This document shows, one piece after another, positions 1 through 7,578 of a stretch of 23,281 nucleotides of DNA. How positions within the stretch are numbered: the first letter of the stretch is position 1; each line of letters begins with the position of its first letter. The notes beneath the pieces are model-generated. The model saw nothing but the letters and a program-made list of their open reading frames with translations. It searched no databases and was not told where the DNA came from. Made by a program: the position numbers and the translations under genes. Source of the stretch: Planctomycetota bacterium (GTDB taxonomy: Bacteria; Planctomycetota; Phycisphaerae; FEN-1346; JAACEH01); the NCBI GenBank assembly GCA_016935955.1, contig JAFGPY010000442.1, forward strand, positions 1 through 23,281, given 5' to 3'.

Positions 1-148
1 GCGTAACTGACCGTCAAGCCAAAACTTCCGGCCGGCAGCGTAACATCGCACACTTCGGCATAACCGCCCTATCAGTATTGACAAGCGGGATGGCCCGACG
101 ATTTCGCGTTCTCGGCCGCCGCAGGCGATGGTCGCCCCGACAGCGGCC
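1..148. other. Left-edge intergenic stretch
   Basis: No gene is supported here. A short minus-strand open frame running off the left edge (GTG near 53) reads like protein but has only 17 codons in the window and no recognisable product. A minus-strand TTGACG at 12-17 sits in a GGCTTGACGG context that recurs upstream of other genes in this window. It could be the -35 of a promoter whose -10 lies beyond the edge. Confidence 0.3.
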
Positions 149-1213
149 CTACGACCCTGTAGCGATGCGTAGAATCCTGCCGCGACGCGTCACACGAATG
201 CCGTCGGGCAGTTCGAGCCGCTGCCCGCCGCTCTCGGTTCGGACCGTTCGCCAGAGGGCCTCAAGATGATCAGCCGTGACCGATTGGCGGCCGGCAGCGA
301 GATGCTCCAGTGCCGCCAGAACCAGTTCGCCGCAAATGGCCGGCCCATGATCGCGCAGCACATCGATGTGAAATTCCACGGCTCGCGGCGTCGCCGAGGC
401 CACAGCCTCGTCCCAGACGGCGGCCGCGCGGCCGGCCAGGAGTTGCTGCACGGCCGCCAGGTGCTCGGCCAATTGCCCGAGCCGCCCGCGGAGTCCCTTG
501 GCGTAGTCGCGCTCCAGGAGCGGCAGCAGTTCGTGCCGCACGCGGTTGCGGAGCATCTTCGGCGAGCGGTTCGTCTCGTCGTCCATCCATTCAAGTTGCC
601 GCGCCTTGAGATAATCGAGAATCTGCTCGCGCGTCACCTCCAGCAGCGGACGGATGGCGACGATGCGACTGTCGGGGGCAAGAGGTCGGCGGATGGGCAT
701 GCCGGCCAGTCCGCGAAGGCCGCTGCCGCGCAGGAAATTCATCAGCACCGTCTCGGCTTGGTCGTCGCCGTGATGGCCGAGGGCTACACGGTCGGCGCCG
801 CACTGCTCGGCGGCCTGCCGGAGAAATTCGTATCGCACCGTGCGAGCCGCTTCCTCGACGCCCACCCCGCGCCGCGTTGCCTCGGCGGCAACGTCCGCCC
901 GCTCGACCATCAGCGGCAGGGCCCACCGTCGGGCCAGTTCGCGGACAAACGTCTCGTCGCGGCAGGCCGTGCGACGCAATCCATGATTCAGATGGGCCAG
1001 CACCAGATCGAACCGGCCGCGCCGCGCCCCGTGCCGCGATGTGGCGGACCTGGGTCGACGGACTCCTGACAGTTCCAGAAGAATCGAGGCCAGGGCCACG
1101 CTGTCGGGGCCGCCGCTCGTGGCCACGACCACGCGACACCCGTCGTCGATCAGGCCGTGGCGGCGGACCGTCCCGGCGACCGCCTGCGCCGTCTTGTGAC
1201 GCGATCGTTTCAT
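149..1213 (-). CDS. tilS: tRNA(Ile)-lysidine synthase TilS
   Basis: TilS ligates lysine to C34 of the AUA-reading tRNA(Ile) using ATP, in the cytoplasm. The protein (354 residues from this start) has the N-type PP-loop SGGPDS at about residues 33-38. It also has the family's GHHGDDQAET segment, the NFLRGSGLRGLAGMP block, and the DETN..RNRVRHELLP block that closes the catalytic core. The C-terminal third is less conserved and matches the substrate-binding tail in length. A longer frame begins at 1258, but its first 15 residues would be encoded by the inverted-repeat element at 1226-1351. The ATG at 1213 (MKRSRHKTAQAV) is therefore preferred. It has only a weak upstream AGGGCGG. The next gene is divergent. 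Identification is secure; only the start is uncertain. Confidence 0.95.
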   Translation of the reverse strand: MKRSRHKTAQAVAGTVRRHGLIDDGCRVVVATSGGPDSVALASILLELSGVRRPRSATSRHGARRGRFDLVLAHLNHGLRRTACRDETFVRELARRWALPLMVERADVAAEATRRGVGVEEAARTVRYEFLRQAAEQCGADRVALGHHGDDQAETVLMNFLRGSGLRGLAGMPIRRPLAPDSRIVAIRPLLEVTREQILDYLKARQLEWMDDETNRSPKMLRNRVRHELLPLLERDYAKGLRGRLGQLAEHLAAVQQLLAGRAAAVWDEAVASATPRAVEFHIDVLRDHGPAICGELVLAALEHLAAGRQSVTADHLEALWRTVRTESGGQRLELPDGIRVTRRGRILRIATGS

Positions 1214-1225
1214 GTGCCGCCCTAT

Positions 1226-1351
1226 CAGCCCGTTGAAGAAGTCAGGCCTACGTAGCACGCCCGCCCTCGGGCGTGACGCAGGGCTGAAGACAGCCGTTGA
1301 GTTCCATGTCCCCGGCCGAGGGCGGCCGGGCTACATTTCTTCAACGGGCTG
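1226..1351. repeat. REPIN/MITE-like inverted-repeat element
   Basis: The ends are perfect 15-bp inverted repeats: CAGCCCGTTGAAGAA at 1226-1240 and its complement at 1337-1351. Inside are two inward-facing units of identical format: GTAG, a 7-bp stem, a 6-nt loop GCCCTC, and the stem complement. The left unit is 1252-1275 on the plus strand (stem CACGCCC). The right unit is 1334-1311 on the minus strand (stem CCCGGCC). The loops are identical while the stems differ but stay paired. A third small hairpin, GGCTG-AAGA-CAGCC, lies at 1282-1295. GTAG-headed palindromes are the hallmark of REP sequences, and an inverted pair is a REPIN. No transposase is present. Confidence 0.75.
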
Positions 1352-1353
1352 CT

Positions 1354-1359
1354 ATTATA
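1354..1359 (-). promoter_or_regulatory. Candidate -10 box for tilS
   Basis: The minus strand reads a perfect TATAAT here. No good -35 is seen at 16-18 bp. Transcription would start near 1347, so the whole inverted-repeat element would fall within a tilS leader of about 130 nt. Confidence 0.33.
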
Positions 1360-1432
1360 ACCGTGACCGGCCGCGCCGCCACAGCCGACCCGCCGGCAAC
1401 CGGAAAGCCGTCGAGCGGCGGCGGAAATCGGT

Positions 1433-1461
1433 TTGATTCTTCCATGCTCCAGCCCTATCAT
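1433..1461 (+). promoter_or_regulatory. Candidate sigma-70 promoter of the membrane-paralog cluster
   Basis: TTGATT (1433-1438) and TATCAT (1456-1461) are separated by 17 bp. They match the consensus at 4/6 and 5/6. The predicted leader to the ATG at 1535 is about 67 nt. Confidence 0.35.
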
Positions 1462-1534
1462 GTGCAGGCACAGGGTGGATCGCCTTTCGGCCTCGCATAT
1501 CCTGATGATGGCAGCACTTAACGGGGAAGATCGC

Positions 1535-2488
1535 ATGTCACACGTGCCGTCGGACCTGACCCTTCGCGTCGGACAGGACTACGCCACGGGCGAGTTGTTC
1601 CGCAGCGCTCTGCGGACCTGCCGCCGCAACTTCTGGTCTGCCGTTGGCTACATGCTGCTGATGGGACTGATCGTCTGGTTGCCCGTGGGGGCCGTCTCGA
1701 TGATGTGCAGTTGCTTCGGACCGGTGCTGCTGGTGCCTCTTGCTGCCATCGTCTACGTCCTGGCCGGCATCCACATCATGTCCGGCTACGGGTGGTCCGT
1801 GGTCTGTACGTTCGACGACCGCCGCATGCAGGCCGACGACATCTTCTATCCCTTCCGCACGCGGTACACCATGCTCCTGTTGATGGCCCTGGCCGAGATG
1901 GGCGTGGCCGCCGTGCCGGTCGTGGGCTCCGGAGTCCTGGGCGGCATCATCCTCGCCCAGTCCGGCGGAGCGCTTGGGCCCGGCGGTTTCGCGACCGTGG
2001 GATTCGGGGCTGCAATGATCGTCATTCCGCTGCTGACGGCAGCCATAGTCTACGCGGTCCATGCCTTCTTCTTTCTCGCGCCGCTGTTTGCCTTCACCAA
2101 CAGGGACCTCACCTGGAAGCAGTGCGTCCGCTGCAATTGGCTCGTTCTGCGCAACCGGCCCCGGCAGTTTCTGACCGTCTACCTGTTGCCGGGTATCGCC
2201 TCACTCATCTACAGCGCCCTGATCGCCGTGGCCATCGCCGTCTCGGTCGCGGCGGCAGGCGGCGGGCCCGGGTCAGTCGCGCCGCTGATTATTGTGGCCA
2301 TCTGGGGAGCCACGATGATCATCGGCCCGGTTCTCTGGTGCGCCGGCTACGTCCTCTACGCCTTTCTGAAAGCCGCCCTGTTCCGCGCCGCCGCGGGCTA
2401 CACTCTCGACCTGCCGACAGCCGGCCTCGTTCCCCTGCAACGCGCCGTAGACACAGCCGCAGATGCCATGGAGGAGAATGCCCAGTGA
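1535..2488 (+). CDS. Multi-pass membrane protein, paralog A1
   Basis: Function not recognised. The 317-residue protein has about seven hydrophobic segments and a short soluble N-terminus. It is the first of five related proteins in a row. Shared marks are the start MSxxPSDLTxRx (also in A2 at 3632), a FDDRRMQADD cytoplasmic loop after the third helix pair, and a basic WLVLRNRPRQFL stretch before a late helix. The last is the C-terminal signature FLKAALFRAAAGYTL found in all five. Unlike three of its relatives it lacks a Pro-rich tail. The start at 1535 was chosen over an in-frame one at 1433 because it has GGGGAAG just upstream and aligns with A2. The layout recalls the broad glycerophosphodiesterase-membrane-domain/DUF975-like integral membrane families, but that resemblance is loose. 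Its stop overlaps the next start. Confidence 0.85.
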   Translation: MSHVPSDLTLRVGQDYATGELFRSALRTCRRNFWSAVGYMLLMGLIVWLPVGAVSMMCSCFGPVLLVPLAAIVYVLAGIHIMSGYGWSVVCTFDDRRMQADDIFYPFRTRYTMLLLMALAEMGVAAVPVVGSGVLGGIILAQSGGALGPGGFATVGFGAAMIVIPLLTAAIVYAVHAFFFLAPLFAFTNRDLTWKQCVRCNWLVLRNRPRQFLTVYLLPGIASLIYSALIAVAIAVSVAAAGGGPGSVAPLIIVAIWGATMIIGPVLWCAGYVLYAFLKAALFRAAAGYTLDLPTAGLVPLQRAVDTAADAMEENAQ

Positions 2489-3564
2489 CCGGACCCTACG
2501 ACTTTTCCGCCCAGATCCAACCCGCCCCCGGACACGAGCACTCCCTGCCGCAGCTGATGCGCCTGGCCTGGGCGCGGTTTGCCGCCAATTTCTGGCCCGC
2601 CGTCGGTTACGGTTTGCTGGCGATTGTGATCCTTGTCGGCGTAGCCCTAGGCTTAGGATTGCTCTGCCTGCTATTCGGCTGGCTGTTCTACCTCGCATTG
2701 AAGTCGGCGGTTGCCCCAGAGGTAGCCATCATACTACTCTGTATCATCCTGGGTGTTCCCGCATACTTGTTCCTGATAATGGCCGGCAAGCTTCTGACCG
2801 AAGGTCTGCTGTGGGCCTTGATGCAGACCTACGACGGAATTCCAGTCACGTGGTCGGCGATCTGCAGGTCCCTGCAACCACCATGGGGCAGGCCTATGCT
2901 CCGCTACACGGCTCTGTTCGCTTTGCTGACCATGATCATAACAGTCGCGCAAGGCGCCATGGGGGGCGTGGCCGGAGCCAAGGGTATCCCCTGGCTCAAT
3001 CATTCAGCAGGCAATGTCGGCATCCATTTCGCGCTCAATGTCGTCGGCCACATCGTGCAAGGTGCCATCTTGACTGTCACTCTGCTAATCGGACTGTTCA
3101 TTCTCAACAGCCATGAACCCTCGATGGTCCGGGGCATCGAGGACCAGATACGCGTTCTCCGCAACCAGTGGCCGCGCGTTGCGACCATCGTTGGTCTGTA
3201 TATGGCCGGCCTTTTCCTCACCCAAGTGCCGCAACTCATCATGGCGGCCATGGCCCCTGCGGCGGCACCGTGGGCAGGATGCATGGCTCTTCCTTTCCTG
3301 CTGGTCCGCGGACTGTTGGCGTTGTATTTTGGCTTCCTAGTGGCCGCCCTGTTCCGATCGATTCACGGCATGCCGCTGGAGCCCACGGCTGAGCCGACGT
3401 ATTACGCCCAGCCCGTTGCCGCGATTCGTCCGGCGCAACCGCTTATTATGAAAGCGCTTCCAATCGACCCTCCGATGCCCGACACATGGCCGCAACTGCC
3501 GCCGACCGAGCCGCCGCAACCGCCCGCGCCGGAAAGTCCGCCGCAGGGCGCCCCGTGGAGCTAA
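2485..3564 (+). CDS. Multi-pass membrane protein, paralog B1, Pro-rich tail
   Basis: Function not recognised. The protein has 359 residues, with about six hydrophobic segments after a 15-20 residue soluble lead. It begins at GTG 2485, which overlaps the A1 stop (GTGA), with GAGGAG at 2471-2476 as ribosome binding site. An open frame continues far upstream, but there it overlaps A1 and is a shadow. B-type marks are LPQLMRLAW near the start, GLLWALMQTYDG followed by PPWGRPMLRY, and the IRVLRNQWPR stretch before a helix. The shared signature FLVAALFRSIHGMPL precedes a tail of about 60 residues rich in Pro and ending in TEPPQPPAPESPPQ. The overlap implies coupled translation with A1 and perhaps a matched A/B pair. 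Confidence 0.85.
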   Translation: MTGPYDFSAQIQPAPGHEHSLPQLMRLAWARFAANFWPAVGYGLLAIVILVGVALGLGLLCLLFGWLFYLALKSAVAPEVAIILLCIILGVPAYLFLIMAGKLLTEGLLWALMQTYDGIPVTWSAICRSLQPPWGRPMLRYTALFALLTMIITVAQGAMGGVAGAKGIPWLNHSAGNVGIHFALNVVGHIVQGAILTVTLLIGLFILNSHEPSMVRGIEDQIRVLRNQWPRVATIVGLYMAGLFLTQVPQLIMAAMAPAAAPWAGCMALPFLLVRGLLALYFGFLVAALFRSIHGMPLEPTAEPTYYAQPVAAIRPAQPLIMKALPIDPPMPDTWPQLPPTEPPQPPAPESPPQGAPWS

Positions 3565-3631
3565 CCGCCCAACAATCCTCCGCCGTGGAACGGTGATAAA
3601 CCATGAGGCAAAGACAAACAGGAGAATTCGC

Positions 3632-4714
3632 ATGTCCTACATTCCATCGGACCTGACATCCCGGATCGCCGAAGAAGTCACCTTCGGCGATATATTCCGT
3701 CGCGCCTGGGACACTCACAAGAAATACGGTCTCACCGTGGTTCTCTACATGCTGCTTCTGATGGTTGCCTACATCGCCGCGAGTTGTGTCATCGGTTGCA
3801 TCCCGGTCGTCGGACCGCTGGCCCTAGCCGCTTTGGTTGCGGTACCGGTCATGGCCAGCTTGGTCTGGTCTATCGTACTGGCCTACGATGGCCGCCGCCC
3901 ACAGCTCGACGACTTATTCCTCGGGTTCCGGACACACTACAACTGTTTGGCTGTCATTGGACTGATCCAGGCCGCCTTTCAGTTGGTCCCGATCATCGCA
4001 ACATTCGCCTTTCTGGGCCTGGCGATGTTCGCTCCGGCAACCGGCGGCAGACCCATCATCGGCACCTGGCGATTCGAGATGAGTCGCGTCGTACTGCAAC
4101 TCGGACAATACGTGTACAACTGGCTGCTGGAGATCGCCTTTTTCCTGGCGCCCTTGTTTGTCTTCACCGTCGCCACGCCAAAGCCAGTCGAATGCATTAA
4201 AACCAATCTTCGTGTTCTAAGAAACCGCCCGGGGCATTTCCTCGCCACCCTTTTTGTGCCCATCGGCATGATGCTGATATTGATGCTGCTGGTGTCGCCG
4301 CTGATTGGCTTCGGCTTCTACGAAATCGTCTCTGTCAAGAACCTGCAACTCGGTATTCCACTTCTCATTGCCGGGGGTCTCATCTTCCTACCGCTGGCCC
4401 TGTGGGTGGTCATCTTCGGACTCTTCCTGAAGGCGGCGTTCTTCCGAAGTGTCTGCGGCTATACACTTGCCGAGCCTGAGCCGGGCGAGGTCGCGCCTTT
4501 TGCCGCGGCGCCCATTGTCGCGTCGCCGGTTGCGGGCATGGCCCCTGCCCCGACACCTTCTCCCTACTTACCGCCCGAGCCGCGGCGACTGTCACCGTAC
4601 GATCCGCCGCCCGAGGGATGGGCCGACCCCGGCAGTGTTCCGCCGCCGCAAGAGCCGCCTCAGCCGCCTACGCCGGGTGATCCGGGTGCCGGGCCGCCCC
4701 GGGATTTCACCTGA
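3632..4714 (+). CDS. Multi-pass membrane protein, paralog A2, Pro-rich tail
   Basis: Function not recognised. The 360-residue protein is the closest relative of A1: MSYIPSDLTSRIAEE at the start, AYDGRRPQLDD in the loop, LRVLRNRPGHFL before a late helix, and FLKAAFFRSVCGYTL at the end of the membrane part. About seven hydrophobic segments are seen. Unlike A1 it carries a long Pro/Ala-rich tail of about 75 residues ending in EPPQPPTPGDPGAGPP, which closely matches the tail of B2. The ATG at 3632 has AGGAGAA 6 nt upstream (3620-3626). An upstream in-frame ATG at 3593 has no such site and lies outside the A1 alignment. The 67-nt gap after B1 shows no terminator. Confidence 0.85.
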   Translation: MSYIPSDLTSRIAEEVTFGDIFRRAWDTHKKYGLTVVLYMLLLMVAYIAASCVIGCIPVVGPLALAALVAVPVMASLVWSIVLAYDGRRPQLDDLFLGFRTHYNCLAVIGLIQAAFQLVPIIATFAFLGLAMFAPATGGRPIIGTWRFEMSRVVLQLGQYVYNWLLEIAFFLAPLFVFTVATPKPVECIKTNLRVLRNRPGHFLATLFVPIGMMLILMLLVSPLIGFGFYEIVSVKNLQLGIPLLIAGGLIFLPLALWVVIFGLFLKAAFFRSVCGYTLAEPEPGEVAPFAAAPIVASPVAGMAPAPTPSPYLPPEPRRLSPYDPPPEGWADPGSVPPPQEPPQPPTPGDPGAGPPRDFT

Positions 4715-4719
4715 AGCCG

Positions 4720-4747
4720 CACCTGCAGGTAAACGTCATTGCAGGTG
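4720..4747. promoter_or_regulatory. Inverted repeat in the A2-B2 gap
   Basis: CACCTGCA (4720-4727) and its complement TGCAGGTG (4740-4747) flank a 12-nt loop. The left arm also lies in a 10-bp palindrome, ACCTGCAGGT. No T-run follows, so a processing site or operator is as likely as a terminator. Confidence 0.3.
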
Positions 4748-4785
4748 GAGGGCGACCCGAGCGGGGCCGCAGCACAGGAACCGCC

Positions 4786-5832
4786 ATGACCGGACCACGC
4801 GACATGTCGACGTACGCCAGCGGCCGCGAGTATTCGGTGGCCGACCTGATGCGGATCGCCTGGTGGCATTTCACCCGCGGCGGCGGCAATGCCGTCGCCT
4901 ATGCGATCCGCCTGGGCCTGATCTATATGGGTCTTCTGGCAGGGACACTAATCGTCTTCGGCGCGATCGGCCTGACGGCACGGATGTGGCTTGCAAGGAT
5001 CGGTGTCGTCGAAGATGCTGCCGAGGTCCTCGTATGGGCCACCATCTGGCCCTCGGGCATCTTTACCCTTACGTTTCTGTTCAAACCTTTCGAGGAAGGG
5101 CTGCTCTGGGCCATCGTCGCGTCGTTCGAGGGCCAGAAGATCTCCTGGGACCTGATGACCCAGCCCTGGCAACCGCCGTGGCGAGGGCCGATGCTCCGTT
5201 ATGCCGCCCTGTACGCCATAGCGATGATTCCCAGCACCACCATGGCGATGGCCCCCCTGCTGGGAATGGGACCTGCGCTGTCGGGCGGCAAGGGAATCCT
5301 CTTCGCTCTGGTCGCCATGGCGATGATTCGCGTGTTCGACAGCCTGGTCCTGGCAGCCACGTTGCTGGTGGGACCGACGCTGATGATCAGCCCGCGGCCA
5401 CAACTCCGGCAGGCGCTGCGAGATCAGTGGCGGCTCGTGCAGCACCAGACGTGGCGTGTCGTTCTGATCATCGGGCTGTGGCTGGCTGTCACGCTTCTGA
5501 CCGACACGTGCGACGTTTTCCTCTCGCCACGGGAGTCGATGTGCGGCGCGCTGTTGCTGGCGTTTGCGGCAGTGTGCTTCTACCTGTGCTTCTTCTATCT
5601 CGTTGCCGCGGTCTTCCGCGCCATCCATGGGCTACCCTTCGAACGCCGACCTTCGAGCAGCCTCTCGCCGACCGTCGCCCCCCTGTCCCTCGGCGTGATG
5701 TCGCGGCAGACGCCGGACTACCCTTTGCCGCCAATTCCGTTCGACGACGTTCCGCCGCCACAGACCGAGCCGCCGCAGCCGTCCATGCCGGGTGACCCCG
5801 GCGCCGAACCGCCACAGGGAGAACAACCATGA
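4786..5832 (+). CDS. Multi-pass membrane protein, paralog B2, Pro-rich tail
   Basis: Function not recognised. The 348-residue B-type relative starts MTGPRDM, like the MTGPYDF of B1. It has YSVADLMRIAW, then EEGLLWAIVASFEG and PPWRGPMLRYAALYA (compare PPWGRPMLRYTALFA in B1). SPRPQLRQALRDQWR follows before a helix, then the shared YLVAAVFRAIHGLPF. About six hydrophobic segments are seen. The tail of about 60 residues ends in PPPQTEPPQPSMPGDPGAEPP, nearly the same as the A2 tail at both protein and DNA level. The start has CAGGAACC upstream. Its TGA overlaps the ATG of B3. The 71-nt gap after A2 holds the inverted repeat at 4720-4747. Confidence 0.85.
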   Translation: MTGPRDMSTYASGREYSVADLMRIAWWHFTRGGGNAVAYAIRLGLIYMGLLAGTLIVFGAIGLTARMWLARIGVVEDAAEVLVWATIWPSGIFTLTFLFKPFEEGLLWAIVASFEGQKISWDLMTQPWQPPWRGPMLRYAALYAIAMIPSTTMAMAPLLGMGPALSGGKGILFALVAMAMIRVFDSLVLAATLLVGPTLMISPRPQLRQALRDQWRLVQHQTWRVVLIIGLWLAVTLLTDTCDVFLSPRESMCGALLLAFAAVCFYLCFFYLVAAVFRAIHGLPFERRPSSSLSPTVAPLSLGVMSRQTPDYPLPPIPFDDVPPPQTEPPQPSMPGDPGAEPPQGEQP

Positions 5833-6794
5833 ACCTCATCGGCGACACTTGCCCACTCAGCCCGTTCTTTCCTCCACCCGGCGCGGGACGCGAGTATACC
5901 TTCGGCCAGTTGCTGAAGATCGCCCTGCGGCAACTGTGGCGAAACAAGGGACGCGTCCTGAAATTCGGCCTGGCCGTGGCTTTGCTGGCGGCCGTGGCCC
6001 AGGGCCTGACTGAATTCCTCCTGAACCTGTTGTCGGATACGGTCCGTGTCCAATTGTCCGAGGGGCAAAAGATCGCGATCAGCGTGGCTCTGATCGCACT
6101 GCACACGGCCGCAAACGTGGTGGTGACGTTTCTGATTCTGGAAGGATACAAGTGGGCGACGATTCGCGGCTTCGACCGCCCGCATATGGCCTGGAACGAC
6201 CTGCTCTCGCCGATACGCGTACCGTGGCGAGGGAGCCTGCTGCGACTGGCGGCCCTGGCGGCGGCTCTCTCGGCCGCCGTGTCGATAGCCAATGTCCTGT
6301 GGTTCCAGACCGTCATCATGCGATCAGCGGGCGGCCCACGATTCTCGCTCGGCTGGCAGCAGGTCATAATGATCGTGCTGGGTCTGCTCGGCGCGCTTGT
6401 GGTCAGTTACGGACGGGAGTTGCTGACGCTATTGACGGGACCGGTCATGCTGGCCTCGCCGCGACCTTCGCTGCGCGAGGGACTGCGGGAGAACTGGCGT
6501 ATTCTGTGCGGCCAACCTCGCCGCATGCTGGCCGTCGCGGGCATCTACACCGGACTGATGTTGCTCATCCATGTCATAGTCGGCCTGGCCATGTCATTGA
6601 CGAGGATAGCGGTTGGCCCGGGCGCATACTCCTCTCTATGGCGAGTTGCCGCATGGCAGTTCCTGGACCGCATGGCGCTGCAGATGGCCCACCTCGTTCC
6701 TCTGGCCGTGTCGCTGCACTTGGTAGCGGTGCTGTTCCGTTCGGCCTACGGTCTGCCGCTGGAGCCTGATCCCCAAACGCAAGCGGCACCGTGA
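5829..6794 (+). CDS. Multi-pass membrane protein, paralog B3
   Basis: Function not recognised. This 321-residue B-type relative is the most diverged and last member. It has YTFGQLLKIALRQLW near the start, LILEGYKWATIRGFDRP and VPWRGSLLRLAALAA in the middle, then SPRPSLREGLRENWRIL. It ends with the shared HLVAVLFRSAYGLPLEP and stops 8 residues later, so it lacks the Pro-rich tail. The pairs SPRPxLRxxLRxxWR and PWRGxxLR tie it most closely to B2. ATG 5829 overlaps the B2 stop (ATGA), with AGGGAGA upstream, so it is probably translationally coupled. The next gene is convergent, 30 bp away, with a strong hairpin between. Confidence 0.85.
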   Translation: MNLIGDTCPLSPFFPPPGAGREYTFGQLLKIALRQLWRNKGRVLKFGLAVALLAAVAQGLTEFLLNLLSDTVRVQLSEGQKIAISVALIALHTAANVVVTFLILEGYKWATIRGFDRPHMAWNDLLSPIRVPWRGSLLRLAALAAALSAAVSIANVLWFQTVIMRSAGGPRFSLGWQQVIMIVLGLLGALVVSYGRELLTLLTGPVMLASPRPSLREGLRENWRILCGQPRRMLAVAGIYTGLMLLIHVIVGLAMSLTRIAVGPGAYSSLWRVAAWQFLDRMALQMAHLVPLAVSLHLVAVLFRSAYGLPLEPDPQTQAAP

Positions 6795-6804
6795 TCGTCC
6801 GCAC

Positions 6805-6828
6805 GGGCACGGCGGGCCGTGCCCCTAC
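6805..6828 (-). repeat. GTAG-headed hairpin (REP-like), possible bidirectional terminator
   Basis: On the minus strand GTAG (6828-6825) is followed by stem GGGCACG, loop GCCCGC and the stem complement, ending at 6805. This has the same 4+7+6+7 format as the two units in the 1226-1351 element, and the loop differs from theirs by one base. The TAG in the head is the stop codon of the LpxH-like gene. The hairpin fills the 30-bp gap between convergent genes and could end transcription from both sides, though no T-run follows. Confidence 0.6.
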
Positions 6829-7556
6829 ACATCAAGCCTGTGGAAATGCCAGCCGTCGGGGCCGTGGCGGAGGAAGTTCGGGCCGTGGTCCCACGCGCCG
6901 AGGTTGTAGAGGTGACCGACCACCTGGCCGTCGCGGCGGCAGACCGTGTGGCCCAGGCGGTGCGTGTGACCGCAGACAATCGCCTCGCAACCGCCGGCGA
7001 AACGGTCCAAGAGCGACTCGTCGGGAATAGTTAGCATGCGGCGCGACTTGTGCCGCACGACGCGCTTCGAGTGTGACGTGTAGCCGTTGGCCAGGAACAT
7101 GGCCAGAGACTTGGGCAGGTGGCCAAAGAACCATTCCACCGGCCGCGAGTGCGTGATGCTCTGGGCCTGGCGCGTGCGATTGTCGTGACGGTAAAGTTCG
7201 TGGCCGTGGCAGACCCAGATTCGCTGCCCGAACGATTCAACGGCCAGCCCGTGGGCGTGGGTAACCATGCCGCTCTGGCGACCCAGGGCGGCCAGGGCGT
7301 AGAAGTCGCGGTTGCCGGCCACGAAATGGATTTTGGTTCCACTCTCGACCGTGCGGCGCAGGGCGTTGGTCACTTCGATGACGTCGGGCTCGTCGAGTTG
7401 CTTGCGTCCGATCCAGGCGTTGAAGAGGTCGCCCAGGATGAACAGCCGCCGGGCCCGCCGCCCGTGGCGGTCCAGCAATGCGATCAGGGCCGCACGGCGC
7501 GCCGCCGTGGTTCGGTCCAGATGAAGGTCGCTGATGAACAGATCGTTATCGGTCAC
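6825..7556 (-). CDS. LpxH-like metallophosphoesterase (UDP-2,3-diacylglucosamine hydrolase-like)
   Basis: LpxH cleaves UDP-2,3-diacylglucosamine to lipid X and UMP at the inner face of the membrane, a step of lipid A synthesis. The 243-residue protein has the calcineurin-like metal-binding set in order: SDLHL (9-13), GDLFNAWIG (42-50), GNRDF (81-85), CHGHE (116-120) and GHTHR (196-200). GDLFxxWIG and GNRDF are typical of LpxH rather than of generic phosphoesterases. It starts at GTG 7556 with AGGA 7 nt upstream; an ATG just before it is out of frame and hits a stop. It is the last gene of the maf-DUF192-glycosyltransferase-AsmA series. Its stop codon lies in a REP-like element. An LpxH-like enzyme with another UDP-sugar or lipid substrate cannot be excluded. 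Confidence 0.8.
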   Translation of the reverse strand: MTDNDLFISDLHLDRTTAARRAALIALLDRHGRRARRLFILGDLFNAWIGRKQLDEPDVIEVTNALRRTVESGTKIHFVAGNRDFYALAALGRQSGMVTHAHGLAVESFGQRIWVCHGHELYRHDNRTRQAQSITHSRPVEWFFGHLPKSLAMFLANGYTSHSKRVVRHKSRRMLTIPDESLLDRFAGGCEAIVCGHTHRLGHTVCRRDGQVVGHLYNLGAWDHGPNFLRHGPDGWHFHRLDV

Positions 7557-7578
7557 GGCATGTTCCTGATAGTTCGAC

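Noticed and set aside
1..53. Possible gene start running off the left edge on the minus strand
   Set aside because: Only 17 codons, no match, and a promoter-like TTGACG lies inside it.
64..1228. Exact 12-bp direct repeat CCGCCCTATCAG at 64-75 and 1217-1228
   Set aside because: Several 12-bp matches are expected by chance in a window of this size.
1705..2484. Long upstream extension of the B1 reading frame
   Set aside because: It overlaps A1 entirely, has no membrane-protein character, and the GTG at 2485 has a good ribosome site and aligns with B2 and B3.
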